A DNA stretch of 40,777 bases from NCBI GenBank assembly GCA_022708055.1, contig JAKIZK010000007.1:1-40777 (forward strand), read 5' to 3'. Source of the DNA: Bacteroidota bacterium. GTDB taxonomy: Bacteria > Bacteroidota > Bacteroidia > Chitinophagales > Chitinophagaceae. Both the position numbers and the translations under genes were made by a program. The notes beneath the pieces were generated by a model, which was not told the DNA's origin, did not search any database, and saw only the letters and a list, made by a program, of their open reading frames with translations. This document shows, in pieces, positions 17,883-26,416 of the stretch (positions are counted from its first letter, which is position 1; the number at the start of each line of letters is the position of its first letter).

Positions 17883-17958
17883 TGTTGCACTATTTGAAGA
17901 TTGACTTACAAAGAATGTAAGTCTGTTTATGTTTTATTATTAGCCGGCAAAAAAATTG

Positions 17959-17966
17959 TAGGTTTG
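17959..17966 (+). promoter_or_regulatory. -7 promoter box for the porZ-recO unit
   Basis: TAGGTTTG at 17959-17966 matches TAnnTTTG exactly and lies ten bases before the ATG at 17977. No clean TTTG element was seen at the expected distance. Confidence 0.4.
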
Positions 17967-17976
17967 AAAAGTGAAA

Positions 17977-20247
17977 ATGTATTTCCTTTTCTATTGTTTG
18001 TTATTTTATTTTCAATCTTTAGGTCAGCAGCAACTTCCCTCTATTGGTTATTGGAGGGAGCACTTGCCTTATAACAGTGCAATAGCTCTTGCAGCTGGCA
18101 ATGATAAAGTTTATTGCGCTACCCCCTTCAGCCTTTTTTCTGTAAACAAAGAAAATGAAGTAGAACGCTTTAGTCGCATCACCGGACTCAATGAAACAGG
18201 AATTAGTGCTATTGCATTTGATAACAGTAAGATGAAATTGCTTGTTGCTTACAGCAACAGTAATATTGATATTATTTACAAAAATGATATTATTAATATT
18301 CCCGACATAAAACGGGATAATATAATCGGCAATAAAACAATTTATCAGATTTATCCTTTCCAAAGCAAATTCTATCTCGCTACCGGATTAGGTGTTATTG
18401 TAATTGATGCTAACCGGTATGAAGTAATGGACACCTGGTTTATTGGCAATGGCGGCAATCAGGTGCGGGTGAATGGTTTTGCAAACAATGCCCAATATTT
18501 TTTTGCGGCTACTGAAGAAGGATTGAAAGCTGTTGATATGAACGCTCCCAATTTGGCTAATGCCGGAAACTGGCAAATCATAAAACCGGGTGCTTGTCAA
18601 AATGTATTTGAAATAAATGGAAAATTATTGGTGCAACAAAACGATACCTTGTTTTTACAAAATGGTGCATCTTGGTCATTGTTTTATACTGATGGCTGGC
18701 CAATGATTAATACAACGGTAAGCGAAAACAAAATCACGATTTGCGAAAGGCAAATAAACGGAACTGCCAGAGTGGTTATCTTAAATGCTGATGGCACTGC
18801 TTCAAGATTGATTGACAACAGTGGGGCGGTATCATTTCCCCGAAAAGCAATTTTGGTAAATAACGACCCCTGGATTGCAGACCAGTATGCCTGTTTGTCT
18901 CATTTTACAGGAAATACTTATCGTCAGTTTGTCTTAAACTCACCACAAAATATATCAAGTGGTGAAATGCTTGTTTACAAGAATACTTTTTATGCCACAT
19001 CCGGCGCAGTAACCGATAATTGGAATTATCAATACAACGGTGAAGGCATTTACGTTTTAAAAGAAGGAGGCTGGAACAATATCAACCGATATAAATATGC
19101 GGCTATTGATTCATTGTTGGATTTTCTCGGTATCGCCATTGATAAAAGAGATGAAACCATTTGGGCTGGCTCTTACGGGGGCGGCTTGCTGCACATAAAG
19201 CCGGGTTCACAATTTGAAATTTATAAGCAAAATAAATTAGGTGCTACCATGGGTGACCCAACCAGCTATCGGGTTGCGGGTCTGGCTTTTGATACTGATA
19301 ATAATTTGTGGATTTCAAATTTTGGTTCCGCACAGCCATTGCGGGTAATGAAAGCTGACGGTAGTTGGAAAAGTTTTACCATTCCATTTGCGCTGTTTCA
19401 AAATGCCGTTTCTCAAATTGTAATTGATAATTACAACTATAAGTGGATGGTGTCTCCAATGGGTAATGGGTTATTATGTTATGATCATGGTACTTCTATT
19501 GATAACATTTTTGATGACAAATGGAGAAAACTTGGTATTGGCTCAGGCAATGGCAATTTGCCAAGTAATGATGTACGCTGTATAGCAAAAGATAAAAACG
19601 GGTTTATGTGGGTGGGTACAAGCGATGGCGTAGGTGTTTTTCAATGTACCGAACTGTTGTTTGCTGCACAAGGCTGCGATGCAGTGTGGCCGGTTGTTAA
19701 GAATGGAAATTTTGCAGGTTTTCTTTTCAAAGGACAGGAAGTAAGAAGTATAGCGGTGGATGGAGCCGACAGGAAATGGGTAGCAACTAAAAACGGTGTC
19801 TTTTTAATAAGTGCCGACGGTGAAAAAATTATTTATGAGTTTACCGAAGACAATAGTCCATTGCTGAGTAATGATGTAAAAAAAGTAGCCATTGACGGCA
19901 TGACCGGTGAAGTATATTTTGCGACTCAAAAGGGAATTTGCTCATTTAGAAGTACGGCTACCGAAGGAGCTGAACAAAACGAAGAAGTGTTGGTATTTCC
20001 AAATCCCGTACCTCCGGGTTTTACAGGAACGATTGCCATACGAGGATTGGTAAATAATGCAATTGTAAAAATTACTGAACTGGATGGTCGTTTAGTGTAT
20101 CAAACCCGTGCACTGGGCGGGCAGGCGGTATGGGATGGAAAAAACTACAGAGGACAAAAAATTTCAAGCGGTGTGTATCTGGTTTTGGTAAGTGATGATG
20201 GAAGAAAAGAACGTATAGCTACAAAAATATTTTTTATACAACGCTAA
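17977..20247 (+). CDS. porZ: PorZ-like T9SS beta-propeller protein
   Basis: A secreted protein of about 756 residues. A signal peptide ends near SLGQ, and the mature protein opens with GYWREHLPYNSAIALA, typical of PorZ. Two-component-regulator-like propeller repeats follow, for example FDTDNNLWISNFG, NGFMWVGTSDGVGVF and DRKWVATKNGVFL. A T9SS type A sorting domain forms the end (VLVFPNPVPPGF ... SSGVYLVLVSDDG). In Porphyromonas, PorZ is part of the surface attachment complex that supplies A-LPS to T9SS cargo; the lipid partner in this organism is unknown. The frame allows a GTG start at 17971, but the ATG at 17977 is preferred. Its stop overlaps the recO start by one base (TAATG). Confidence 0.85.
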   Translation: MYFLFYCLLFYFQSLGQQQLPSIGYWREHLPYNSAIALAAGNDKVYCATPFSLFSVNKENEVERFSRITGLNETGISAIAFDNSKMKLLVAYSNSNIDIIYKNDIINIPDIKRDNIIGNKTIYQIYPFQSKFYLATGLGVIVIDANRYEVMDTWFIGNGGNQVRVNGFANNAQYFFAATEEGLKAVDMNAPNLANAGNWQIIKPGACQNVFEINGKLLVQQNDTLFLQNGASWSLFYTDGWPMINTTVSENKITICERQINGTARVVILNADGTASRLIDNSGAVSFPRKAILVNNDPWIADQYACLSHFTGNTYRQFVLNSPQNISSGEMLVYKNTFYATSGAVTDNWNYQYNGEGIYVLKEGGWNNINRYKYAAIDSLLDFLGIAIDKRDETIWAGSYGGGLLHIKPGSQFEIYKQNKLGATMGDPTSYRVAGLAFDTDNNLWISNFGSAQPLRVMKADGSWKSFTIPFALFQNAVSQIVIDNYNYKWMVSPMGNGLLCYDHGTSIDNIFDDKWRKLGIGSGNGNLPSNDVRCIAKDKNGFMWVGTSDGVGVFQCTELLFAAQGCDAVWPVVKNGNFAGFLFKGQEVRSIAVDGADRKWVATKNGVFLISADGEKIIYEFTEDNSPLLSNDVKKVAIDGMTGEVYFATQKGICSFRSTATEGAEQNEEVLVFPNPVPPGFTGTIAIRGLVNNAIVKITELDGRLVYQTRALGGQAVWDGKNYRGQKISSGVYLVLVSDDGRKERIATKIFFIQR

Positions 20248-20993
20248 TGACCGATAAGCTACATAAAACCAAAGGCATTGTACTACGGTCGGTGAAATAC
20301 GGAGAAACCAGTTTGGTTGTTACTCTGCTTACCGAATTATTTGGTGTGCAATCTTATTTGGTAAATGGGGTGAGGGTAAGCACAAAAAAAGGAACCGGTA
20401 AGGCAGTTCTGTTTCAGCCGGCTGCAATGCTGGACTTAGTAGTGTATCACAATGAATTAAAACACCTGAATAGGATAAAGGAATTCAAATGGGCACATTT
20501 ATATAAAAATATTTTTAATGATGTGCCCAAAAATGCAGTTGCATTGTATATTATCGAGTTGCTTACCAAATGTTTGAAACAACCGGAGACAAATCCTGAG
20601 TTGTTTCATTTTGCTGAAGATGTATTGTTGCACTTAGATGAAAGCGGGGGAACTGTACAAGCCAATCTACCATTGTTTTTTGCAATGCACTTGCCTTTTC
20701 ATTTTGGTTTTCGTATTACAGATAATTATAGTAAGCAAAACTGTTTTTTGGACTTGCAGGAAGGGAGTTTTGTAAATATAATTCCCAATCATCCTTATTT
20801 TCTGGAAGAAAAACAAGCTGATGTAACGGCCTTGCTTTTAAAAGTAATGCAGCCTGAAGAGTTAGAACATATTTTACTGAATCATGATTTTCGCAGGCAT
20901 TTGTTGCAACGATATGAAGATTATTACCGGTTGCATGTTCATGATTTTACAAGCTTGAAAACTTTGCCGGTATTGAGTGAAGTATTAAGCTAA
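20247..20993 (+). CDS. recO: DNA repair protein RecO
   Basis: A cytoplasmic recombination mediator that helps load RecA onto SSB-coated DNA through the RecFOR pathway. The N-terminal OB fold is recognisable: KTKGIVLRSVKYGETSLVVTL and the following GVQSYLVNGVR. A helical C-terminal domain follows. At 248 residues it is the normal length. I do not see the four-cysteine zinc motif found in some RecO proteins. Translation is probably coupled to porZ through the one-base stop/start overlap, and its 3' end overlaps the convergent amidohydrolase by nine bases. Confidence 0.93.
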   Translation: MTDKLHKTKGIVLRSVKYGETSLVVTLLTELFGVQSYLVNGVRVSTKKGTGKAVLFQPAAMLDLVVYHNELKHLNRIKEFKWAHLYKNIFNDVPKNAVALYIIELLTKCLKQPETNPELFHFAEDVLLHLDESGGTVQANLPLFFAMHLPFHFGFRITDNYSKQNCFLDLQEGSFVNIIPNHPYFLEEKQADVTALLLKVMQPEELEHILLNHDFRRHLLQRYEDYYRLHVHDFTSLKTLPVLSEVLS

Positions 20994-22157
20994 TTTTTGT
21001 GAGTTGCCATCATTACTCAATAAAACAACACCAGATGTTTTTCCATTTTCAAAACCCCCCAATTCCTTATCCCATTGCAACGCTTTTGCTCCGTTAATGG
21101 TTGCCCATTGCAAAACTGATTCAACAGGAATATGAGGAAAATGTTTCTGTATAGTTGCAATTTCACTTGCAACGCTTAATTGCCAGTTGCTGCTATAGCT
21201 ATCGGTGCCTAGTACAATATGGCAATTATGCTTTAAAAATAAATCAATGGGCGGTACTTTGTTTTCAATGTACAAATTGGCATTAATGCACAGACAATAA
21301 ACCAATTTTACACCATTTGCGGCTGCATATTCATTAACCCAAATAATTTCATCTTCCTGCATACAGGTATTGTGTACCAAAAAAATGGTTTGCCCTTTAT
21401 TAAAATAAGGAAGTATAGAACGAATGCTGCTTTTTCCGGTTATTGGAAAGGGTGATTTATCAATTCCAAATATTTTAAACAATTTCAGATAATCACCTCC
21501 ACCGGTTTGGTACAGTTCATTTTCTGCCGGATGCTCCTGATTGTGTATGGAAATAATTTGATTTTCTGTTAGTGAATTTAATTGTTGAAAAGTTTGTGGA
21601 CTGATGGAATACGGCGCATGAGGTACCAAACCGGTTCTGTTGGCCGTTTTTGATTGATGAAGTGCTGTTATTAATTGTTGTGCTACTTTCTTAAAATGAT
21701 TCAGGTTTTCATCCGCTTTTTCATCAGTAAAGCTCAGTACTTCTACAAAGTTTTGCCAGCGGATTTTGCTTTTACTTTTTACAGTAGCTGTATCGGCAGT
21801 ATTACCTATATCGCCAACGGCTACGATGCCATTGTCGTACATTTCTTTTTCAGCTTTTACAATTTCTTCCTGAATAAAATCAGAAGGAAAATCTCTTTTA
21901 GTTACAACTGAACAAAGAAATTCAATCAATCCGGTGTGTGGCGGTATTACGTTTTTCAGATGGCTGAGCTCCAAATGGCAGTGGCAGTTGACAAGGCCGG
22001 GGGTGATGATGCCATCGTAAGGTTCAATATTTTCTCCGGCTTCACTTTCAATTACCAGATCGGCAAATCTTCCATCCTGATGTAGTATGAGTACTTTATT
22101 TGTATGAAACCGGTAACCGTCAAAAATTTTATCTGCTTTTAATTTCTTATAGTTCAT
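20985..22157 (-). CDS. amidohydrolase-family metal-dependent deaminase
   Basis: A 390-residue cytoplasmic amidohydrolase with the HxH metal pair H59/H61 in GLVNCHCHLELSH. Further metal and substrate positions are seen in GLVPHAPYSISP, SIHNQEHPAE, FLVHNTC and VLGTDSYSSN. The fold and motifs match the cytosine/aminodeoxyfutalosine/S-adenosylhomocysteine deaminase group. In Bacteroidota that use the futalosine menaquinone pathway, a protein of this group can act as aminodeoxyfutalosine deaminase. No other menaquinone genes are near, so this specific role is only a possibility. It is divergent from prfA and convergent with recO. Confidence 0.85.
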   Translation of the reverse strand: MNYKKLKADKIFDGYRFHTNKVLILHQDGRFADLVIESEAGENIEPYDGIITPGLVNCHCHLELSHLKNVIPPHTGLIEFLCSVVTKRDFPSDFIQEEIVKAEKEMYDNGIVAVGDIGNTADTATVKSKSKIRWQNFVEVLSFTDEKADENLNHFKKVAQQLITALHQSKTANRTGLVPHAPYSISPQTFQQLNSLTENQIISIHNQEHPAENELYQTGGGDYLKLFKIFGIDKSPFPITGKSSIRSILPYFNKGQTIFLVHNTCMQEDEIIWVNEYAAANGVKLVYCLCINANLYIENKVPPIDLFLKHNCHIVLGTDSYSSNWQLSVASEIATIQKHFPHIPVESVLQWATINGAKALQWDKELGGFENGKTSGVVLLSNDGNSQKLA

Positions 22158-22172
22158 GGCGTTGAATTCTTT

Positions 22173-22180
22173 TACCTTTG
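22173..22180 (+). promoter_or_regulatory. -7 promoter box for prfA
   Basis: TACCTTTG at 22173-22180 matches TAnnTTTG exactly, 57 bases before the prfA ATG at 22238. No clear -33 element was found. Confidence 0.4.
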
Positions 22181-22237
22181 CTGCCCGAAAATGTTGCTGT
22201 ATATAACGGCAATAAACGCTATAAAAATAGAATTAAA

Positions 22238-23299
22238 ATGTTAGACAGGCTGGAGGCCATAAAAGCAAGATTTGACCAACTGGGCGTTGCACTTACCAAC
22301 CCTGAGATTGTAGGCAACAATAAAAAATTTGCAGAAACCAGTAAAGAGTATCGTGGTCTGGAAAAAATTGTAAATGCCTACACCTCGTATAAAAAAGTTC
22401 TTGACGATATAGATTTTTACAAAGAGGCGCTGGAAGGAAGCGATGAGGAAATGAGGGAGTTGGCCAAAATGGAAGCGCCTGCTTTGGAAGTGCAAAAGAC
22501 TGCGATGGAAGAACAGATACGTCAATTGTTGATTCCAAAAGATCCACAGGATGATAAGAATGCAATATTGGAAATAAGAGCCGGCACCGGAGGAGATGAA
22601 GCAAGCCTGTTTGCAGGTGATTTATTGCGAATGTATATCCGCTATTGTGAAAGGCGTGGCTGGAAAACAGCGGTGCTTTCTGAGAATGAAGGAACGGTTG
22701 GCGGATATAAAGAAGTACAACTGGAAGTAACCGGCGATGATGTATATGGCACTATGAAATTTGAAAGTGGCGTACACCGGGTGCAACGTGTACCTGCAAC
22801 TGAGGGAAGCGGCCGGGTGCATACTTCGGCAGCTACGGTAGCGGTAATGCCCGAAGCGGAAGAAGTAGATTTTGAATTGAAGGAAAGCGATGTAAAGATG
22901 GAAACTGCAAGAAGTGGAGGCGCCGGCGGGCAAAATGTAAATAAGGTGGAAACCAAGGTAATGTTGACACACCTTCCCACTGGTACAGTTGTTATTTGTC
23001 AGACAGAGCGAACGCAGTTGGCCAATAGAGAAAAGGCGATGCAGATGATGCGTACCAAACTATATGAAGAACAGGTGCGCAAGCAAGAAGAAGAAATAGC
23101 CCGTCATAGAAAAAGTCTGGTAAGTACTGGCGACCGCAGCGCCAAAATAAGAACTTATAATTTTCCACAAGGCAGGGTAACCGATCATCGCATTGGTCTT
23201 ACACTTTATAATCTGGATGCCGTATTGAATGGAGATATTAACGAATTGATTGATGCGCTTCAATTTGCTGAAAACGCTGAGAAGCTTACTAAGCAGTAG
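22238..23299 (+). CDS. prfA: peptide chain release factor 1
   Basis: RF1 reads UAA and UAG stop codons and triggers peptide release at the ribosome. From the ATG at 22238 the protein has 353 residues. The PAT tripeptide anticodon analogue is at 186-188 ([13 protein letters not shown]) and the catalytic GGQ at 230-232 in [14 protein letters not shown]. The frame is open a further 20 codons upstream, but [14 protein letters not shown] is the usual N-terminus. There is no programmed frameshift, so it is RF1 rather than RF2. The gene is monocistronic by appearance: the upstream neighbour is divergent and the downstream one is about 100 bases away. Confidence 0.96.
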   Translation: MLDRLEAIKARFDQLGVALTNPEIVGNNKKFAETSKEYRGLEKIVNAYTSYKKVLDDIDFYKEALEGSDEEMRELAKMEAPALEVQKTAMEEQIRQLLIPKDPQDDKNAILEIRAGTGGDEASLFAGDLLRMYIRYCERRGWKTAVLSENEGTVGGYKEVQLEVTGDDVYGTMKFESGVHRVQRVPATEGSGRVHTSAATVAVMPEAEEVDFELKESDVKMETARSGGAGGQNVNKVETKVMLTHLPTGTVVICQTERTQLANREKAMQMMRTKLYEEQVRKQEEEIARHRKSLVSTGDRSAKIRTYNFPQGRVTDHRIGLTLYNLDAVLNGDINELIDALQFAENAEKLTKQ

Positions 23300-23366
23300 T
23301 AGTGCAACTATTCTGGTAAAGTATTCATCCAATCTGCTATCTTTATTCAAAACAATTTTTTCAATC

Positions 23367-23380
23367 GTCAAAATTTTGAC
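23367..23380. repeat. 14-bp perfect palindrome upstream of the DUF937-like gene
   Basis: GTCAAAATTTTGAC is self-complementary over all 14 bases and ends 17 bases before the start codon. It could be an operator; its AT-rich centre means chance is possible. Confidence 0.35.
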
Positions 23381-23397
23381 ACATTAAAACAAAAGAA

Positions 23398-24033
23398 ATG
23401 CTAGATCAATTATTAAACATTGTAAAACAGTTTGGTCAGGATACTGTAGTGAACAATCCAGAAGTCCCAAATGATGAAAATCAAAATGTAATGGCAGACG
23501 CATCAAAAACAATTGCCAATGGGTTTCAAAATATTTTGGCCGGTGGTGGTTTTCAGAATATTCTGGATTTATTTAAAGGAGGCGGCAGCAGTTCTTCACA
23601 AGCCAGCTCGGGTGGTGGAATTGGTGGGTTGCTTAAAAATCCAATCGTAACGATGATGATTGGATATTTTGTCAGCAAGCTTATCAATAAGTATAAGATG
23701 AGTCCCAGCTCAGCAAGTAATGTGGCTAATAGTTTAATACCCAATGCACTTAACGGACTTATTCAAAAAGTAAATGATCCAAATGATAATAACTCAACAC
23801 TGGATAACCTGATTGGTTCATTGACCGGTGGTGGCGGTCAATCAAGTGGTGGTGATTCGCCATTGCAAGATATCTTGGGTACTTTGACTGGTGGTGGCAA
23901 TGGTGGCGGATTAAATATCGCAGATATAATTGGTAATCTTACAAATAGTGCACAAAACAGCATGGCAAACCGTGAAAGTGAAGATGGCAAAGGTGGCGGG
24001 TTATTGGATATGGTAAAGGGTTTTTTTAAGTAA
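23398..24033 (+). CDS. glycine-rich DUF937-like protein
   Basis: A 211-residue soluble protein with no signal peptide. An N-terminal helix (MLDQLLNIVKQFGQD) is followed by Gly/Ser-rich spacers (GGGSSSSQASSGGG, near residues 60-75). A helical core is at about 76-135 (VTMMIGYFVSKLINKYKMSPSSASNVANSLIPNAL). Two repeats of the form I-x-S/T-LTGGGG occur near 140-175. The overall look is DUF937-like, a family without a clear function. A 14-bp perfect palindrome lies just upstream and a strong terminator just downstream, so it is probably a single-gene unit. Confidence 0.75.
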   Translation: MLDQLLNIVKQFGQDTVVNNPEVPNDENQNVMADASKTIANGFQNILAGGGFQNILDLFKGGGSSSSQASSGGGIGGLLKNPIVTMMIGYFVSKLINKYKMSPSSASNVANSLIPNALNGLIQKVNDPNDNNSTLDNLIGSLTGGGGQSSGGDSPLQDILGTLTGGGNGGGLNIADIIGNLTNSAQNSMANRESEDGKGGGLLDMVKGFFK

Positions 24034-24060
24034 GAGATATCACTTATTAGAAGAGATAGA

Positions 24061-24090
24061 GAGTCAGGTTTAAAATCTGGCTCTTTTTTT
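24061..24090 (+). terminator. intrinsic terminator after the DUF937-like gene
   Basis: GAGTCAG and CTGGCTC pair (one G-T wobble) around an AT-rich loop, followed by seven T residues. The stem begins 28 bases after the stop codon. Confidence 0.85.
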
Positions 24091-24386
24091 ATTTAGAAAG
24101 TGATAAATGGTTTCAAAATAGTACTAATGGGGTTGTTTATTCCTATCTCAGTCATTTTCAACAGACAGTGTGCTTTTAATGAAAGAATCTTCGTTAGTGA
24201 TTTCTCAAAAATTGGAAGAAACTGTAAGAATAATACGAGTTTTTATCAAGGACAATTACTACAACTTTCCTTTTAAACTTTCATTAACATCAATAATCAT
24301 ACGATCGGCAATAATTTTGCGTTATAGAATTACACAACATTTAATAAAGACAGTCAATTTTCTCATAAGCAGTTAGTTTTGGTTGC
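24091..24386. other. gene-free stretch with a possible short transcript start
   Basis: Between the two terminators I see no convincing gene. A 68-codon frame with a GTG start (24170-24376) has no recognisable features. TAATTTTG at 24312-24319 matches the -7 consensus and points towards the hairpin at 24387-24408. That would give a transcript of roughly 90 nucleotides, but no clear -33 element accompanies it. Confidence 0.35.
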
Positions 24387-24417
24387 GACCCCTGTTTCCA
24401 CAGGGGTCTATTTTTTT
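24387..24417 (+). terminator. strong hairpin with T-tract before the vanZ 3' end
   Basis: GACCCCTGT-TTCC-ACAGGGGTC forms a perfect 9-bp GC-rich stem, followed by TA and seven T residues on the plus strand. The T-tract coincides with the Lys-Lys codons at the end of the opposite-strand VanZ-like gene. Its polarity may therefore be partly accidental, and the hairpin could also serve the minus-strand gcvH operon. Confidence 0.6.
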
Positions 24418-24785
24418 AGATATGTTTTGTAGCTAAAACCAAAACCCAATATTGCTCCTATACTGTCGGCAATAATATCTCCTATATCAAAAGAGCGGTT
24501 CACAACACAATACTTCTGTACAAATTCCATTACTGTTCCATAACAAATACAAAATAAAGTTGTGGCAATAAAAAAGTTCAGCAGTCTTGAGTTTGGCCAG
24601 GTTTTATAAAAAGCAAAACACCAAAGCCAGGCGAGTACACCAAACAGAAAAATATGAATCCATTTATCTGCCCAAATTTTATCAAGCCAGTTTTCTTTTG
24701 GAAAGGCAGAGCCGGGTAATGTAAGTAATACAACTGAAGTGGCCAACCAGAGTATGGCAGGTCCAAATGACTTTATTATTTTCAA
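24408..24785 (-). CDS. VanZ-like membrane protein
   Basis: A 125-residue inner-membrane protein with four hydrophobic segments. It has typical VanZ-like positions: WADKWIHIFLFGVLAWL in helix two, and the FVQKY...RSFDIGDIIADSIGAILG region with conserved Asp residues near the end. VanZ-like proteins are linked to glycopeptide tolerance in Gram-positives; in Bacteroidota the function is unknown. It is 11 bases downstream of gcvH and surely co-transcribed. To my knowledge gcvH-vanZ neighbours recur in this phylum. Confidence 0.85.
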   Translation of the reverse strand: MKIIKSFGPAILWLATSVVLLTLPGSAFPKENWLDKIWADKWIHIFLFGVLAWLWCFAFYKTWPNSRLLNFFIATTLFCICYGTVMEFVQKYCVVNRSFDIGDIIADSIGAILGFGFSYKTYLKK

Positions 24786-24796
24786 TGCAGGAAAAA

Positions 24797-25174
24797 TTAG
24801 GAAACTAAACTTTCGTAAGCAGCAGCATCCATCAATGCAGCAACATCAGCTTCATTGTTGACAGTCATTTTGATCATCCAGCCGGTTCCATAAGGATCAT
24901 TATTTACTGCCTCGGGTGTGCCTGCAAGTTGTGCATTAAGCTCGGTAATGGTACCTGCTACAGGTAAGTAAAGTTCAGAAACCGTTTTTACAGCTTCTAC
25001 TGTGCCAAAGACCGCCCCTGCTTCCAAAGCCTGACCAATGGTTTCCACTTCTACATATACAATATCGCCCAATTCTCTTTGTGCATAATCAGTAATACCA
25101 ATAGTGGCAACATTGCCTTCAAGGCTTACCCATTCATGGTCTTTTGTATAACGGAGGTTGGCAGGAAAACTCAT
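24797..25174 (-). CDS. gcvH: glycine cleavage system H protein
   Basis: The lipoyl carrier that shuttles the aminomethyl group between the P, T and L proteins of glycine cleavage. All 125 residues form the lipoyl domain. The lipoylation lysine is K63 in GTVEAVKTVSELYLPVAG, the canonical position. The N-terminus (RYTKDHEWV) is standard. The genes for P and T proteins are not in the window. A CATATTTG box, one mismatch from the -7 consensus, lies 16-25 bases before the start on the minus strand. Confidence 0.97.
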   Translation of the reverse strand: MSFPANLRYTKDHEWVSLEGNVATIGITDYAQRELGDIVYVEVETIGQALEAGAVFGTVEAVKTVSELYLPVAGTITELNAQLAGTPEAVNNDPYGTGWMIKMTVNNEADVAALMDAAAYESLVS

Positions 25175-25314
25175 AATTTTTTATTTGAATGCAAATATGA
25201 ACAAAACTCTTGAAATAAAAACATAACTGACTAATTAACTGGTGGTTAACCCGCAAATCAATCAAAATTTTTTGAGTATTAATGTCATGTAAGGTGGAAG
25301 ACTTTCAAAAAAAA

Positions 25315-25348
25315 TTTTTGCGAAACCAAATAGTTGCGCATATATTTG
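25315..25348 (+). promoter_or_regulatory. arsR promoter (-33 and -7 elements)
   Basis: TTTTTG at 25315-25320 and TATATTTG at 25341-25348 are 20 bases apart, an excellent match to the Bacteroidota promoter pattern. Transcription should start near 25354, about 30 bases before the ArsR ATG at 25385. Confidence 0.65.
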
Positions 25349-25362
25349 CAACCGAACGGTTT
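25323..25362. promoter_or_regulatory. 40-bp two-level palindromic operator over the arsR promoter
   Basis: Symmetric arms AAACC (25323-25327) / GGTTT (25358-25362) and GTTGC (25333-25337) / GCAAC (25348-25352) share one centre at 25342.5. That centre also lies in a self-complementary ATATAT (25340-25345). The -7 box is inside the palindrome, so a bound dimer or tetramer would block RNA polymerase. Autoregulation by the downstream ArsR protein is the likely reading. Confidence 0.6.
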
Positions 25363-25384
25363 CCTAATTAATAAATTTTTTAAA

Positions 25385-25705
25385 ATGCGAAGAGATATTT
25401 TTCAGGCTATAGCCGACCCTACCAGAAGGGGCATTATTGCTCTGATTGCTTTACAGGCAATGACCCCGAATGCAATTGCAGAAAATTTTAATACGACCCG
25501 GCAGGCAATTTCAAAGCACCTGCGTATTCTATCAGAATGTGATTTGGTAAAACAGGAACAACAAGGCCGTGAAATATATTATTCTTTAGAAATAGAAAAA
25601 ATGAAAGAAATAGACCAATGGCTGGAGCAGTACAGGAAAATTTGGGAAATCCGTTTCAATCAATTAGACAAATTATTATCAACCATAAAAAAACAGAAAA
25701 AATGA
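25385..25705 (+). CDS. ArsR/SmtB-family winged-helix repressor
   Basis: A 106-residue DNA-binding protein opening with [18 protein letters not shown], the standard start of this branch. The recognition helix follows in [20 protein letters not shown], and the wing in GREIYYSLE. No metal-binding ELCVCDL-type cysteines are present (one Cys only), so it is probably not a metal sensor. The branch usually pairs with an SRPBCC protein, as here, where the stop overlaps the next start (ATGA). The longer frame from 25334 was rejected because it begins inside the promoter. Autoregulation is suggested by the palindrome upstream. Confidence 0.93.
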   Translation: MRRDIFQAIADPTRRGIIALIALQAMTPNAIAENFNTTRQAISKHLRILSECDLVKQEQQGREIYYSLEIEKMKEIDQWLEQYRKIWEIRFNQLDKLLSTIKKQKK

Positions 25706-26196
25706 AAACCGACTTATTTTTTGATTTTACAGTTGACAAACAAGCAAAAACCGTCTTTATCACCCGGGAGTTTGATGCGCCTTTGTCGCTTGTGTGGGAT
25801 GTGTTTACAAAAGCTGAATATTTGGATCAATGGGTGGCTCCGTCGCCTTATACTGCTAAAACAAAATATATGAATTTTGAAGTAGGCGGCAAACGATTTT
25901 ATGCAATGATAGGCCCCGATGGGAAGGAAGGATGGGCACTGCAAACTTATACATCCATAACACCCAAAACGAATTTTAAACTCTTCAATGTTTTTGCCGA
26001 TAAAGATGAAAATCCGCAACCACATGGGTCCGACTGGGACTATCATTTCAACGAAAGCAATGGGATAACCAAGGTAAGTATCAGCGTTTACAACGAATCG
26101 TTTGAAAGAATGGAAATGCTGCTCGAAGGTTTCAAACTGGGCTTTACAGCATCGTTGAAAAATCTGGAAAATTTATTGGCAAGCTTGTTACATTAG
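25702..26196 (+). CDS. SRPBCC (AHSA1/START-like) domain protein
   Basis: A 164-residue cytoplasmic protein with the SRPBCC helix-grip fold, known from families such as activator of Hsp90 ATPase. The typical opening [29 protein letters not shown] is visible from about residue 17, and the C-terminal helix begins near EMLLEGF. The start ATG at 25702 overlaps the ArsR stop by four bases, so the two are translated together. The frame opens further upstream inside arsR, but the overlap start gives the normal N-terminus. Proteins of this type bind small hydrophobic ligands; the ligand here is unknown. Confidence 0.9.
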   Translation: MKTDLFFDFTVDKQAKTVFITREFDAPLSLVWDVFTKAEYLDQWVAPSPYTAKTKYMNFEVGGKRFYAMIGPDGKEGWALQTYTSITPKTNFKLFNVFADKDENPQPHGSDWDYHFNESNGITKVSISVYNESFERMEMLLEGFKLGFTASLKNLENLLASLLH

Positions 26197-26380
26197 AATC
26201 AGTATTTTTTTTGAACTGTCAAATGCAGTGCTGTTTGTATTTCGACACCTGACTACTTGTTAAATTTTGTTAAAATTCTTGTAGAAGCAGGTAAATACAT
26301 TTCACCGAAAAATTTACACCGTTCATGGAAGGTTTTATGCCATTTGTCGGTAATCAGTTCTCTGTTAATCTGCACCATAT

Positions 26381-26388
26381 TAGCTTTG
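26381..26388 (+). promoter_or_regulatory. -7 promoter box for the TonB-dependent receptor
   Basis: TAGCTTTG at 26381-26388 matches TAnnTTTG exactly, 28 bases before the start codon. The -33 element is unclear. Confidence 0.4.
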
Positions 26389-26416
26389 CCGTCTAAACAA
26401 AAACCAAAAACAAAAA

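Noticed and set aside
22622-22980. Antisense open frames of over 110 codons within prfA
   Set aside because: prfA is unmistakable on the plus strand, and the antisense translations are Ser/Pro/Cys-rich shadows.
24170-24376. 68-codon open frame with a GTG start in the gene-free stretch
   Set aside because: It has no recognisable motif, an odd composition and no start signal, and the -7-like box lies inside it.
25385-25705. Arsenic or metal resistance role for the ArsR-family gene
   Set aside because: No metal-site cysteine cluster is present and no ars genes are adjacent. The SRPBCC partner places it in a different, non-metal branch.
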